Origin: Cellvibrio zantedeschiae
GTDB lineage: Bacteria > Pseudomonadota > Gammaproteobacteria > Pseudomonadales > Cellvibrionaceae
Direction: 5' to 3'
Assembly: GCF_014652535.1 (NCBI RefSeq)
Contig: NZ_BMYZ01000003.1
Location: 62,001 to 126,000 of the forward strand
Length of the DNA: 64,000 bases
Of the stretch, positions 46,228 through 56,199 are shown piece after piece. Below the pieces are notes generated by a model. The model made no database searches, was not told where the DNA came from, and saw only the letters and a program-made list of their open reading frames with translations. The stretch's first letter is position 1. Each line of letters opens with the position of its first letter. The position numbers were made by a program, and so were the translations under genes.

Positions 46228-47438
46228 TGACAGAAAAGCCTCAACTTATCACTGATAGTAATGCGCGTGATATTTCAAACAACAAAGCTAATGGCCATAG
46301 CGTCTTATTGATTCTGGATACCACTCATGGCCAGATTGGTGGAACAGAGCAAAACACAGTACGCTTTGCACAAACCTTGTTAAAGAGAGGCTATCACCCG
46401 ATTATTGTAGAAGTAGGAAAAGCGATTCTTGGAAAAAGTGAAGACGCAAAAGGTTTACAGCTATACAACATAGTTACTTCATATTTTGATAGTGTCTCAA
46501 TAAAAGAGTGGCGCGATCTCGTTAAGAAAACACGTCCTGCAATCATCATAAGATCAAAAACCTGGTTTGGATGTGCAAACTGGAGACTTGATCTTGTGGC
46601 GCTTTTATCTCGTGCAACTTACCTCGGATGGGAACACCATCCAGCCATAGCACCCGTTAAAGCAACCAGCGTAAAAGCAAAGATAAAAGTTTTTATCCGT
46701 ACGCACCTGCACATTCGTTCAGTAAAAAAATCAATTGCAGTGAGCCATGCCGTTCGCGAACCGCTTATTAGTTTTTACCCAATAGCACCCGCCCAGATTG
46801 ATGTAATATACCCAGGCGTGGATTTCAATTTTTTTACCCGATTGGACAACGCACGAAAGGAATTGCGCACAAGCTGGGGCATTCCAGAATCTTCTTTCGT
46901 TGTAGGATCACTGGGCAGATTAGTAGCGCACAAAGGTAATGATTTTACACTTCGCATTGTAGCGGAGCTAATCAACCGCAAACCTGAGCTGGATATTTGG
47001 TGCGTGATTGCGGGCAAGGGATCAGATCTGGCTCGCCTGCAAAAATTGGCAGACAGCTTGGGAATTTCAGAAAGAGTTCGCTTTCCCGGCTGGCAAGAAA
47101 GTGCACCTAAAACATGGAATGCATTTGATCTTTTTTTAATGCCGTCTGCAGATGAAGGACTTGGTATGACGCTCATCGAAGCAGTTGCCTGTGGATGTTT
47201 ACCACTTGGTGCTGCAATTGGTGGTATGAGAGAAATATTAAACTCACCCTTCGAACACTACAGCTTACCTGCGACAGATCTAAATGCATGGATTGAAATG
47301 AGTAGCGCAATTGCCACAGATCTGCCTGCCCAACGCGCTGAAAAACACGCATTAATTTATAGCAACCTGCGAGAAAGATTTGACGCAAGCCGTCAATGGA
47401 ATTTAATGGTGGACTGGATGGAAAAACATTCCACATAG
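46227..47438 (+). CDS. Glycosyltransferase, GT4 family
   Basis: The product is a 403-residue GT-B glycosyltransferase. N-terminal residues include GQIGGTEQNTVRFAQTLLKRG, with a GGTE-type acceptor loop. The C-terminal donor domain has VVGSLGRLVAHKGNDF, IWCVIAGKGSDLARL, VRFPGWQESAP and DEGLGMTLIEAVACGCLPLG with the E-x7-E pattern. The ATG overlaps the stop of the preceding gene by one base. A 110-bp gap follows before the ABC exporter. Confidence 0.9.
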   Translation: MTEKPQLITDSNARDISNNKANGHSVLLILDTTHGQIGGTEQNTVRFAQTLLKRGYHPIIVEVGKAILGKSEDAKGLQLYNIVTSYFDSVSIKEWRDLVKKTRPAIIIRSKTWFGCANWRLDLVALLSRATYLGWEHHPAIAPVKATSVKAKIKVFIRTHLHIRSVKKSIAVSHAVREPLISFYPIAPAQIDVIYPGVDFNFFTRLDNARKELRTSWGIPESSFVVGSLGRLVAHKGNDFTLRIVAELINRKPELDIWCVIAGKGSDLARLQKLADSLGISERVRFPGWQESAPKTWNAFDLFLMPSADEGLGMTLIEAVACGCLPLGAAIGGMREILNSPFEHYSLPATDLNAWIEMSSAIATDLPAQRAEKHALIYSNLRERFDASRQWNLMVDWMEKHST

Positions 47439-47548
47439 AGAATGCGAGCGTAGTTTTACGCAAAGATAGTTTGATGGATACTCAATATAGAATGTGGAAA
47501 CACGTCACATGAAAACTTTTAACAAATAGGATCAGGTTATTCACGCAT

Positions 47549-49357
47549 ATGTATATTCTTAGTATTATCCGTAGCATCTATGCTGTGCTGAGCAAAGAGC
47601 AAAGAAATAAAATGCTCTTGTTGCAACTGTTTTTTGCGTTTTCAGCTATTGTACAAGTCGTTGGTGTTGCGAGCATAGCGCCTTTCATTGGTATCATCTC
47701 GAACCCGGATTCAATTCATACCAATCCAGTTTTTCAAAAGATTTACTCATTGGGGAATTTCACATCAAGCCAGTCTTTCATTCTTGCCTTCGCTTTGCTT
47801 TCCATCGCAATGATTTTTATATCAAATGGCATTAGCGCTTTAACCTTATGGCTCCAACTTAAGTTTTCTATTTATCTAGGCAGCAGTTTCCAATATCAGT
47901 TATTTGATCGATTTATTAATCGCGATTATTTATTTCATAAATCGACCAACTACAACAAACTCATTTCCATTATTTCATCTGATGCGCCTCGTTTTATTTA
48001 TATGGTATTACAGCCTTACCTTATGATGTGCAGCCAGGCATTCGTAGCCTTTATCATATTGATTGGTTTGCTATTCCTTGATCCCGTTATCGCAATAGGT
48101 TCGGCTTTGTTAATTGGCGGAGCATATTTAGGAACCTATTGGATTATCAAAAGATCATTAAAAAAGCACGGTGAATTAATTACAGCCAGGAACAGAGCAA
48201 TCCAATCGTTGTTATCAGAAAGCTTCATAGGCATTAAAGATATTAAATTAAACTCCCTGGAATCAAAATATACGGCAAACTATCGTAGCATCAATAAAAA
48301 GGGACTTGATTCGACAGCTTATATTTCGCTCTCTGGAGAGCTTCCACGATTCGCAATTGAAACCATTTCTTTTAGCGCAATTTTATTATTTGCAATTTTA
48401 TTGTTATCTCAAAACTCCGACAGTGCTGGTATAGTTTCTATCTTAAGTATTTATGCAATTGCAGGTTATAAACTATTACCCACCATGCAACAAATGTATA
48501 AATCTATTTCCAGCATTAGTGCGAATGGAATGGTCGTACTTGAGCTTAAATCGAATCTCGATGTGATTACCCATAGCAGTGAAAACTCTGCCAGCCCAAT
48601 GCGCGATATTAATGAAATCAATCTCACGAACATTCGTTATCAATATCCAAAAACTGATAAGCCTGTTTTGGATAGTGTTTCAGTCAATTTTTCAAAGGGT
48701 GAATTAAATACGATAGCCGGGCCTTCCGGTTCAGGAAAGTCAACCCTGGCTGATATCATTCTCGGCTTGCTTCCAGCAGAACACGGTGAATTACTGGTAA
48801 ACCGAAATGTAGTTGCAGGTGATCTAAAATATTCTTATCAGCGCAGCATAGGCTATGTGCCACAACATATTTTTATACTAGATGACAGCGTTGCAGCCAA
48901 TGTTGCTTTTGGTGTGGAGCGAGAAAACGTCGATATTGAAAAAGTAAAATATGCGCTAAAACAAGCAAACGCCATGGAGTTTGTCGAAAAGTTACCGCAA
49001 GGAATAAATACTGGATTAGGACAAGACGGAAAATTGCTGAGCGGTGGTCAACGACAACGCATAGGTATAGCCCGTGCACTTTATCGTAGTAATCAAGTGC
49101 TTATTCTAGATGAACCTACCAGTGCGCTTGATATTGAATCCGAACATGAAATCATGCAATTACTTAATGAATTAAAAAATGAAGTGCTCATTATTGTAAT
49201 TTCACACCGCCCTGCTGCAATAAAACTCTCAGATAAAATTACTGTTATCGCAGATGGGAAGCTGCTTGCAAATGGAGAATATTCTCAACTCATTTCTGAA
49301 AATGAATATTTTAAAGCAATGATTGAGAAAGGATTTATCAATGAAGCCCGGGTTTGA
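47549..49357 (+). CDS. ABC transporter, fused permease-ATPase (MsbA/flippase-like)
   Basis: This 602-residue half-transporter has an N-terminal membrane domain of six helices (about 20-315) and an NBD: Walker A GPSGSGKSTLADII (from about residue 391), Q-loop YVPQHIFIL, signature LLSGGQRQRIGIARALY, Walker B VLILDEPTSALD and the H-loop VISHRPAA. It would work as a homodimer, probably flipping or exporting a lipid-linked glycan. Inside an EPS cluster, a flippase in place of a Wzx protein is plausible; no other flippase is seen in this window. Confidence 0.9.
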   Translation: MYILSIIRSIYAVLSKEQRNKMLLLQLFFAFSAIVQVVGVASIAPFIGIISNPDSIHTNPVFQKIYSLGNFTSSQSFILAFALLSIAMIFISNGISALTLWLQLKFSIYLGSSFQYQLFDRFINRDYLFHKSTNYNKLISIISSDAPRFIYMVLQPYLMMCSQAFVAFIILIGLLFLDPVIAIGSALLIGGAYLGTYWIIKRSLKKHGELITARNRAIQSLLSESFIGIKDIKLNSLESKYTANYRSINKKGLDSTAYISLSGELPRFAIETISFSAILLFAILLLSQNSDSAGIVSILSIYAIAGYKLLPTMQQMYKSISSISANGMVVLELKSNLDVITHSSENSASPMRDINEINLTNIRYQYPKTDKPVLDSVSVNFSKGELNTIAGPSGSGKSTLADIILGLLPAEHGELLVNRNVVAGDLKYSYQRSIGYVPQHIFILDDSVAANVAFGVERENVDIEKVKYALKQANAMEFVEKLPQGINTGLGQDGKLLSGGQRQRIGIARALYRSNQVLILDEPTSALDIESEHEIMQLLNELKNEVLIIVISHRPAAIKLSDKITVIADGKLLANGEYSQLISENEYFKAMIEKGFINEARV

Positions 49358-49381
49358 TCTAACTATTTTTAAACTATTACC

Positions 49382-50275
49382 ATGAGTACTACCGTGAAAA
49401 TTAGTGTCGTTATACCTACCTATAACTCATCTAAAACTATCGTAAGAACATTAGAATCAGTTTTTAAGCAAACTTATAATTCTTATGAAGTCATAGTGGT
49501 TGATGATGGTTCAACTGACGATACTGTTCAGCTTTTGGCAAGGTTTAAAGATAAAATTACATTATTTTGTCAGCCTAATTCTGGCGCTGCCGCAGCACGC
49601 AATCAAGGCGTAAAATTATCACAAGGCGACCTGATTGCATTTTTGGACTCAGATGATTTATGGCATCCCCAAAAACTGGAATTTCAGGTGGCCGTTTTTG
49701 ATAAACATGCAGATTTAGGTATTTTAAGCACTAGATTTCAAACCGTTCGTGAAGCAAATTTCACAAATGATGTAGCACAGCAAGAAATTCCACTTGAAAA
49801 CTTGAGGTTTGAATTAATCAGTTTTGATGACGTTTTTTTAGAACCATTTCTCGCTACACCTACTGTTATGCTAAAACGATCCTTGTTTGAATCGCTGGGT
49901 GGTTTTAACGAATCTTTAATTACTGCGGAAGATGTAGATCTCTGGTTGCGCAGCTGCTATGCAGCAAAATACGCGCTCATTGAAAATGAACTATGTACAG
50001 TAATCCAACAAGAAAATAGCCTCACTTACAGAGCCGCTTACTCTCCTTTTTTAGCTCACCTGGATGTAATAGAAGCTTTTTGCAAAAAGAACGAAGCATT
50101 CGAAAGAGATCATCGTCTGTTAATTAACACCGCTAAATCCTCAATTTACACCTGTATAGCATCTGCCGAGCTGTGTCTTAATAAAAAACAGGACGCAAGA
50201 AAAAATTTGCTAACGGCGATAAAACTACGCGCATCGTTCAGATCTATCTATTTACTCTTAAAAACATTTATATAA
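49382..50275 (+). CDS. Glycosyltransferase, GT2 family
   Basis: This 297-residue GT2 enzyme has canonical motifs: ISVVIPTYNSSKTIVRTLESVF, YEVIVVDDGSTDDTV, GAAAARNQGVKLS, AFLDSDDLWHPQKL and the acceptor-side EDVDLWLRS. No membrane helix is predicted. It lies 24 bp after the exporter gene and 30 bp before the pyruvyltransferase. Sugar specificity is not readable. Confidence 0.92.
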   Translation: MSTTVKISVVIPTYNSSKTIVRTLESVFKQTYNSYEVIVVDDGSTDDTVQLLARFKDKITLFCQPNSGAAAARNQGVKLSQGDLIAFLDSDDLWHPQKLEFQVAVFDKHADLGILSTRFQTVREANFTNDVAQQEIPLENLRFELISFDDVFLEPFLATPTVMLKRSLFESLGGFNESLITAEDVDLWLRSCYAAKYALIENELCTVIQQENSLTYRAAYSPFLAHLDVIEAFCKKNEAFERDHRLLINTAKSSIYTCIASAELCLNKKQDARKNLLTAIKLRASFRSIYLLLKTFI

Positions 50276-50305
50276 ATTATTAGCCCCAAACTGGAACATA
50301 TAACC

Positions 50306-51487
50306 ATGTCAAGAATTGCTATTTTTGGTTACTACGGACAAGACAATGCTGGAGATGAGGCAATATTAAGTGCATTAGCTAGTGGCATTAAAAGAACAAA
50401 CCCTGAAGCAGTAATATCAGCCTGCTCGGCAAAGCCGGAAGAAACCAAAAAAAGTCACGGAATAGATGCATTTAATTATTTTAGCCTCGCACCCAAGGCC
50501 ATAATCAAAGGTTTACTTCGCAGAAGCAGGCTTGCTTATTTAAAATCAATTTTTACTTTTTTTAAGGCCGATTTAATTATTATTGGCGGTGGTGGACTTT
50601 ACTTTGATACCAAAGAAACCAACAAATGGATTTTTGGATATATAAATCTCATACATTTGGCAAAAAAATTCGGCAAAAAAGTAGCTCTTGTTGGAATAAG
50701 TGTAGGCCCCCTTCACCATCAGGGTTCCAAAGATGCAATTGCAGCTGCATTTGTACGCGCAGACCTGATAACAGTGAGAGACAATCTTTCCAAAGAGCTA
50801 TTAACCAGTTTACATATTCCGGAACAAAAAATTAACGTTATCCCGGACTTGGTATTTACGTTCAACTCCGCACCTGAAGAACGAGTTTTATCTATTCTGA
50901 AAGATGAAGGGATAAATAAAACCTCCAAAAAAATCGTATCTCTTGTGCCTTGCTGCTACAACATGGAAAAGGAAGGCTGGCTAGAGCAATACGTCAATCT
51001 TTGTGAAAAAATTTTAGAAATCCCGAGTACGGAAATATGGATGGTACCTTTGCAGCGCCATGAAACATTTGATGATTATTTTGCTGCTAACACTATTTAT
51101 AATGGACTTAACCCAGCCGCACAAAAAAAATGCACCATTTTGCAAAAAAATTATGCCGCTAATGAGATACAAGGTATTTTAAGCTCCGCTGATTTTGTAT
51201 TCGCCGAAAGATTGCACGGCTCTATAATGGCGCTAAACACTAACACTCCATTTCTTGGCATAGCCTACATGCAAAAAGTCTCTGGTGTTCTTGAACTTGC
51301 CAACCTTCCAGAAAGAATCATAAGTATTGAGCATTTTTTGAGTGGGGGATTTTTTGACTCTACTTATGAGGCAATTAATTCTGAACTATCAGAAAATACA
51401 ACCTCTCATTCGCTAAATGACGGTATCAGAGCGAAAGCCCAACGCAACTTTGACCTGCTTAAGCAGTTAATTACAACCAAAAACTAA
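50306..51487 (+). CDS. Polysaccharide pyruvyl transferase family protein
   Basis: This 393-residue protein belongs to the CsaB/polysaccharide pyruvyl transferase family, which adds ketal pyruvate from PEP to sugars. Seen: IFGYYGQDNAGDEAILSALA at the N-terminus, DLIIIGGGGLYFD near residue 90, GISVGPLHHQGSKD, and the C-terminal AERLHGSIMALN and FLGIAYMQKV. The pyruvate gives the polymer acidic charge. It follows the GT2 gene closely and the next gene starts 15 bp after its stop. Confidence 0.92.
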   Translation: MSRIAIFGYYGQDNAGDEAILSALASGIKRTNPEAVISACSAKPEETKKSHGIDAFNYFSLAPKAIIKGLLRRSRLAYLKSIFTFFKADLIIIGGGGLYFDTKETNKWIFGYINLIHLAKKFGKKVALVGISVGPLHHQGSKDAIAAAFVRADLITVRDNLSKELLTSLHIPEQKINVIPDLVFTFNSAPEERVLSILKDEGINKTSKKIVSLVPCCYNMEKEGWLEQYVNLCEKILEIPSTEIWMVPLQRHETFDDYFAANTIYNGLNPAAQKKCTILQKNYAANEIQGILSSADFVFAERLHGSIMALNTNTPFLGIAYMQKVSGVLELANLPERIISIEHFLSGGFFDSTYEAINSELSENTTSHSLNDGIRAKAQRNFDLLKQLITTKN

Positions 51488-51502
51488 TTGGCAATAAGAA
51501 TA

Positions 51503-52579
51503 ATGAAACGATTGGAGTTATTAGATTACGCGAGATTTTTCGCCGCTCTTGCAGTAATAGCATTTCACTATTCATACAATGGTATTGCCAATGGAAAAGT
51601 GACATCCATAGCTCACATACCTGGGTTAATCGAAGTGACCAAGTATGGTTACCTGGGGGTTGAATTATTTTTTATGATTAGTGGTTACGTAATATTTTTC
51701 TCTGCCAAAAACCACAGTGCTGCTGAATTCGCCAAAAGTCGTGCCATTAGATTAATGCCGTGTTACTGGTTTGCTGTACTACTTACAGCAACATTTATGT
51801 ATCTGTGGGGAAGTAATATAGGAAAAATTAGTGGCACTCAAGTATTAGTGAATATGACAATGCTGCAATCCTTCATTGGCTTTCCACCTATTGATGGAGT
51901 CTACTGGACCTTGGCCTATGAGATTACATTTTATTTTGCTGTATTTTTAATTTTATTATTTGGCATGGGAAAACATTTAGAAAAAATATTTATAGCATGG
52001 CCTGTACTTATGATCGCCGCAAAAGCTATGGATTTGGATGGCTATAGTTATTTGGGCGGTTATTTTTCTTATTTTGCGGCTGGTGCATTATTTGCAATTC
52101 TTAAAAACAAAAAAAATCTAATTGTCTGGATTTCTTTACTAATTTCACTGTACCTGTGCGCATCCTTTTCTGTAGCGCAAACTATAGAAATGGCCAATCG
52201 TAAAAATATCGACTTCTCTCAAACCACTGTCATCGCTGTTATCCTTGCATGTTTTATGCTGTTCTTCTTTTTACAATCTAACCTTGGCAGTAGGTTAACA
52301 TTACCTTATTCCAAAACACTGGGCGCGCTAACCTATCCTGTTTATTTGATTCATGCCCACATAGGCTACATTTTGCTTAATATGTTTGCGAATGATAGTA
52401 ATAAAATATATGTCTATTTAATGATATTTAGCGCAATTATTGCCACCAGCTACTTAATGCATTTTTTGATTGAGCAAAAATTATCTTTTTTTTGGCGGTC
52501 CCTCTTTGCAAAGACTATCGAAAGTCCGCTAGAAAAAATTACTTTTCACATTTCAAAACGAATCAAAGCTCTCACATAA
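51503..52579 (+). CDS. Acyltransferase 3 (OafA-type) membrane protein
   Basis: This 358-residue acyltransferase-3 protein has about ten helices. The N-terminal signature LELLDYARFFAALAVIAFHYSY carries the conserved His of the family, followed by YLGVELFFMISGYVIFFS with the conserved catalytic region and an R-x10-type block (RAIRLMPCYWFAV). It most likely O-acetylates exopolysaccharide sugars from the cytosolic acyl-CoA side. The frame begins at a TTG at 51488; the ATG at 51503 is preferred. Its end lies 3 bp from the convergent GT4 stop. Confidence 0.9.
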   Translation: MKRLELLDYARFFAALAVIAFHYSYNGIANGKVTSIAHIPGLIEVTKYGYLGVELFFMISGYVIFFSAKNHSAAEFAKSRAIRLMPCYWFAVLLTATFMYLWGSNIGKISGTQVLVNMTMLQSFIGFPPIDGVYWTLAYEITFYFAVFLILLFGMGKHLEKIFIAWPVLMIAAKAMDLDGYSYLGGYFSYFAAGALFAILKNKKNLIVWISLLISLYLCASFSVAQTIEMANRKNIDFSQTTVIAVILACFMLFFFLQSNLGSRLTLPYSKTLGALTYPVYLIHAHIGYILLNMFANDSNKIYVYLMIFSAIIATSYLMHFLIEQKLSFFWRSLFAKTIESPLEKITFHISKRIKALT

Positions 52580-52582
52580 ATG

Positions 52583-53686
52583 TCAATTCAAAAGGCTCTT
52601 GTATATCTCAAGAGTCGCCAGAGAGTTGACGTCAGCATCATAGTGTTTCGCCAGAACAGGTTTGTAATTATTATTTACTAGCACATTGTTGATAGCTTCA
52701 AAATAACCTGATGGTGAATGATCACACACTAGCAATTCTGGTTGCGTACAAAGCATTTCATGCAACCCACCCACATCATGTGCAATCAGTGGAGTGCCCA
52801 AAGCCAACGCCTCCAATCCGGTCATGGGTGTACCTTCGTGATCTGAACACATGACAATAACATCAAGAGAAACTATGCAAGAGGCAATATCGGCGCGATG
52901 CCCATGGAAAACCACATTATCCGTAATTCCCAACAGCTCAGCTTTCTCTTCCATTTGCCCCTTTAAATTACCATCACCAATCACATGGAATTTAATGTGC
53001 TGATGCTTTAGTAGAAGAAGCGCAGCGGTTTCTAAAAAAATATCCACTCTTTTCACTGGCTGAATCCGGCCAATAATTCCTATGTGTTTGTACTCAGGAA
53101 ATGCCAATTTGAACTCTGCTGTCTTGGCACTAGCTAATAAGGCTTCATAATCAACACCATTGTGAACCACTCGAATATGATCAGGGGGAAATATAGACGT
53201 AAGCTTTTTGGCCAGGTCATCAGAAACAGCAATAACGCATTGCTGTAAATGATTTCCAATCCAAGTATCTAACCACACCTGGAGTTTCTGTTTTCCTTTA
53301 GGTGTTGATTCGGGAGCACCGTGACTAGTGCGAATTGATTTAGCCCGCCACCTGAAAAAAGGGACAGCTAGGACATTGGCAAGGTTGCCAAATATATTTT
53401 CCTTCTGTCTATGAGTATGCAAAACATCTGGTTTTAACTCGCGGATGAGCTTTCTGAGCTGTCCGATAATCGCCAGACTCGTTAGTACTGTCTCATCCAG
53501 GACAGTGACATGGATATTTATTTCACGTAAGCGATTTTCGAGCTCACCATGATTCATTAATACCACGTACAGATTGGTATGAGGCTGCAGTTTTTTTAAT
53601 AGAGTGTATGCTTGTACTTCCGCCCCCGCCCAAAGATCACCTGATATTATGTGCATTACACGCATGGGTGTATCAGAAGCAGTCAT
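52583..53686 (-). CDS. Glycosyltransferase, GT4 family
   Basis: This 367-residue GT-B enzyme has an N-terminal MRVMHIISGDLWAGAEVQAY, which matches the N-terminal domain of retaining GT4 enzymes. The C-terminal domain carries IGIIGRIQPVKRVDIFLE, VVFHGHRADIASCI and the E-x7-E motif in EGTPMTGLEALALGTPLIAHDVGG. It faces the acyltransferase gene and lies 146 bp upstream of a terminator-bounded secreted protein gene. It appears to be a single-gene unit. Confidence 0.9.
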   Translation of the reverse strand: MTASDTPMRVMHIISGDLWAGAEVQAYTLLKKLQPHTNLYVVLMNHGELENRLREINIHVTVLDETVLTSLAIIGQLRKLIRELKPDVLHTHRQKENIFGNLANVLAVPFFRWRAKSIRTSHGAPESTPKGKQKLQVWLDTWIGNHLQQCVIAVSDDLAKKLTSIFPPDHIRVVHNGVDYEALLASAKTAEFKLAFPEYKHIGIIGRIQPVKRVDIFLETAALLLLKHQHIKFHVIGDGNLKGQMEEKAELLGITDNVVFHGHRADIASCIVSLDVIVMCSDHEGTPMTGLEALALGTPLIAHDVGGLHEMLCTQPELLVCDHSPSGYFEAINNVLVNNNYKPVLAKHYDADVNSLATLEIYKSLLN

Positions 53687-53783
53687 CGAAAAAACCTTAT
53701 GGGATTTATAATGTGCGGAATCATACTCACGCGTAACGCATAAAAACTTGCGCGACGACGTTATGACATCCTTATTCTTAAAT

Positions 53784-53813
53784 AAAAAAGCCCTATTAGG
53801 CGGCTAATAGGGC
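53784..53813 (-). terminator. Terminator of the secreted lyase-like gene
   Basis: gccctattag pairs with ctaatagggc across a 4-nt loop; six T follow on the minus strand. Confidence 0.88.
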
Positions 53814-53834
53814 GAGAAAAAATATTTTTAATGG

Positions 53835-54629
53835 CTACTTAGAGGATGATGGAGCGCCGCCAGGAGATTTAGGGGGGGCCACATCGGAAAAACGAACGTT
53901 ATCGATGTACAAAATTGTATCTTCCCTAAAACCTGAATTCGCCCAACCTAGTAAATACCCATATCGCCAGCCTTGAGTGCCCGGCAAAATATTAGCGATG
54001 TTAGTATCGTCAAGTACGACATATTTATTTTTATATATGCGAAGCACTCCATTGGAAGTATCCGTAGGTGCTCTAGCATAGATCTTTATTGCCATCCAAT
54101 GCCCCAAATCTTCTGGGGTAATGAAATCTCTAGATTGCTTAACGGCAGTCGAAACTCCCCAGTTAGGAAACCTTTTGTAATCCGTTCCAATTATTGACGT
54201 GGTGGTGTTATCTTGGGGAATAGTGCCAGCACCGATCTGCTCACCCTCTGAATAGGAGACTTGCCATAAACGCAAAAATTTATTATTTGCAGCCCGATCA
54301 CTAGGGGTGACGTGTTTATAGTTTGCTGGGATAAATAAATCAAACTCAATTAATAGGTCGGTATACTCTTTCTTTAGATCAAATCGCGCTTCCGCATCTG
54401 CATCCGAAGTATCCAACGCAGTACCTTTATACCACATCTTCAATCCGTAGCCAGTTCTGCCCGTTTCCTGTGGAAGCTTTGCAACCGAAACATATGAGAA
54501 ACCGTTCCACAAACTGCTATGAACACCCGATTCAAAGTTATCCTCTGCAATAACATCAGCCCATATTACCGAGCTCAATGTCAAAATTAATGCACCACAC
54601 GCGTATGAAGCTAGTTGTCGAATTTTCAT
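53835..54629 (-). CDS. Secreted polysaccharide-lyase-like (concanavalin-fold) protein
   Basis: This 264-residue exported protein has a signal peptide (LASYACGALILTLSSVIWA) and then the jelly-roll pattern of the polysaccharide lyase/heparinase-I-like superfamily: EDNFESGVHSSLWNG, RTGYGLKMWY, then LLIEFDLFIPANYKH and the sheet VLRIYKNKYVVLDDTNI. The C-terminus is Pro/Gly/Ser rich. No classical lyase catalytic pair can be assigned with certainty. Lyases of the polymer are common in EPS clusters. It stands alone with a terminator, divergent from the CapK-like gene. Confidence 0.65.
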   Translation of the reverse strand: MKIRQLASYACGALILTLSSVIWADVIAEDNFESGVHSSLWNGFSYVSVAKLPQETGRTGYGLKMWYKGTALDTSDADAEARFDLKKEYTDLLIEFDLFIPANYKHVTPSDRAANNKFLRLWQVSYSEGEQIGAGTIPQDNTTTSIIGTDYKRFPNWGVSTAVKQSRDFITPEDLGHWMAIKIYARAPTDTSNGVLRIYKNKYVVLDDTNIANILPGTQGWRYGYLLGWANSGFREDTILYIDNVRFSDVAPPKSPGGAPSSSK

Positions 54630-54856
54630 TACTGTTTACCTCTAATAAAAGAATTAGCTTTCGCCTTATAGCTTCAAATTGCTAATTATGTGTATCTCAA
54701 TGGTAGAATAACAACCAAATCATTATGCATAGTGTAGAAGCAATATTCTGTTACACAGTCATATTTTAAGTAATCCACTTATATTAGTTTGCTTTCTAAA
54801 ATCAAATCTTAGTACAGAGCTGTATAAAGCACCTAGGAACAAGGAATTGAGCAATA

Positions 54857-56188
54857 ATGTCACATGAAATTTACCTATCACTCCCTGCATTATGCCAAAA
54901 TATCGCATTAAGCGCTTATGGAATGAATCTTTATAATCAAAGATTCAAGGGCCCTATTCCAATTCCTTATAACCAATTGGGCTCTCCTTTTGCCAAACCC
55001 ACCAAATCCGATATTGCACAGCAAACCCAGCGCTTACACAAACTTCTGACACACTGCCAGAAATATGTACCATATTATGAACCATTTTTAAAAAGCATAG
55101 ATATCACTAATATAACAGCTGAGAATTTAGACGCCTATTTGCCAAAACTTACTAAGAAAATGATTCTGAATTGTCCTGACGAGTTCATATCACGAGCACC
55201 GGAATACGACAAAAAAAAACTCCTGAAATTAAATACAAGCGGTAGCAGTGGTACACCATTAACACTTTTTGCTAGCCATGAAGCTCGTCGAATCAATTAC
55301 AAATATTACGAACAAGCTCTAAATGAATTTGGGTGCACCTATCATTCTAAAAGCACAACATTTGCCGGAAGAATTCTGTATAAAAATCCAGGCAATAGTC
55401 CTGCAAGATTCGATTTCTTCAACAATACACAGTATCTATCTTCCTATTTTATTTCACCTGCAACAATCCACAGCTACATTGATGCATTGAATAAATGGCA
55501 GCCAAACTTTATTGATGCCTACCCGTCTGCATTAACTGAGTTGTGCTCACTGGCCATCCAGAATAATGCGAAAGTCACTTTTAAACCCAAGGTCGTTTTA
55601 ACCTCTTCTGAAAGCTTAAGTCCTTATGCAAGAAACATCATAGAATCGTTTTTTGATGCTCCAGTATTGGATCATTATGGTTGTACCGAAATGGCAATTT
55701 CAGCCTTTTCACACAAGGGAAAATATTTCGTTCCTGCAACCTATGCTGCTGTCGAAATGGAGCATGCCTTTGACAATGTTTATTCAATTATCACTACAGG
55801 ATTGTTGAATTTCGCCATGCCTTTGCTTAGATATGAAATAGGTGATTTGGCAATAAAATCTTTTCCTGACTGCAATTATGTTTTTGACTCAATTGAAGGC
55901 AGAACGGACGATGTGATAGTAACGCCAGAGGGAAATAGGATTGGACGCATGGACCCTGCATTCAAAGGTATCGAGGGTGTAGAACAAGCTCAAATCATAC
56001 AAAAAACTATAGATACCCTTAATGTTCTTATTAAACTTAACGTTGATAATTCCTCATTTAATGAGGCACTGTTAATAGCAAACATAAAAACAAGAACTAG
56101 CAGCAACATGAAAGTGCATATTTTTTACGTAGAAAAAATAGAAAAAACCAAAAATGGAAAGTTGAAATCTGTTATTAGCGAACTCTAG
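54857..56188 (+). CDS. CapK-like adenylate-forming enzyme (phenylacetate-CoA ligase family)
   Basis: This 443-residue ANL-superfamily enzyme shows the P-loop-like LNTSGSSGTPLTLFAS, then FAGRIL, VVLTSSESLSPYARNIIE and HYGCTEMA. It ends with the hinge-like GRTDDVIVTPEGNRIGR and a C-terminal subdomain. CapK-like proteins occur in capsule and EPS clusters and probably activate an acyl or amino-acid group; the substrate is unknown. The start ATG at 54857 has GGAATTG upstream. It is the first gene of a three-gene plus-strand operon with CapA and GT2. Confidence 0.85.
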   Translation: MSHEIYLSLPALCQNIALSAYGMNLYNQRFKGPIPIPYNQLGSPFAKPTKSDIAQQTQRLHKLLTHCQKYVPYYEPFLKSIDITNITAENLDAYLPKLTKKMILNCPDEFISRAPEYDKKKLLKLNTSGSSGTPLTLFASHEARRINYKYYEQALNEFGCTYHSKSTTFAGRILYKNPGNSPARFDFFNNTQYLSSYFISPATIHSYIDALNKWQPNFIDAYPSALTELCSLAIQNNAKVTFKPKVVLTSSESLSPYARNIIESFFDAPVLDHYGCTEMAISAFSHKGKYFVPATYAAVEMEHAFDNVYSIITTGLLNFAMPLLRYEIGDLAIKSFPDCNYVFDSIEGRTDDVIVTPEGNRIGRMDPAFKGIEGVEQAQIIQKTIDTLNVLIKLNVDNSSFNEALLIANIKTRTSSNMKVHIFYVEKIEKTKNGKLKSVISEL

Positions 56189-56199
56189 TAGAAAAACTT

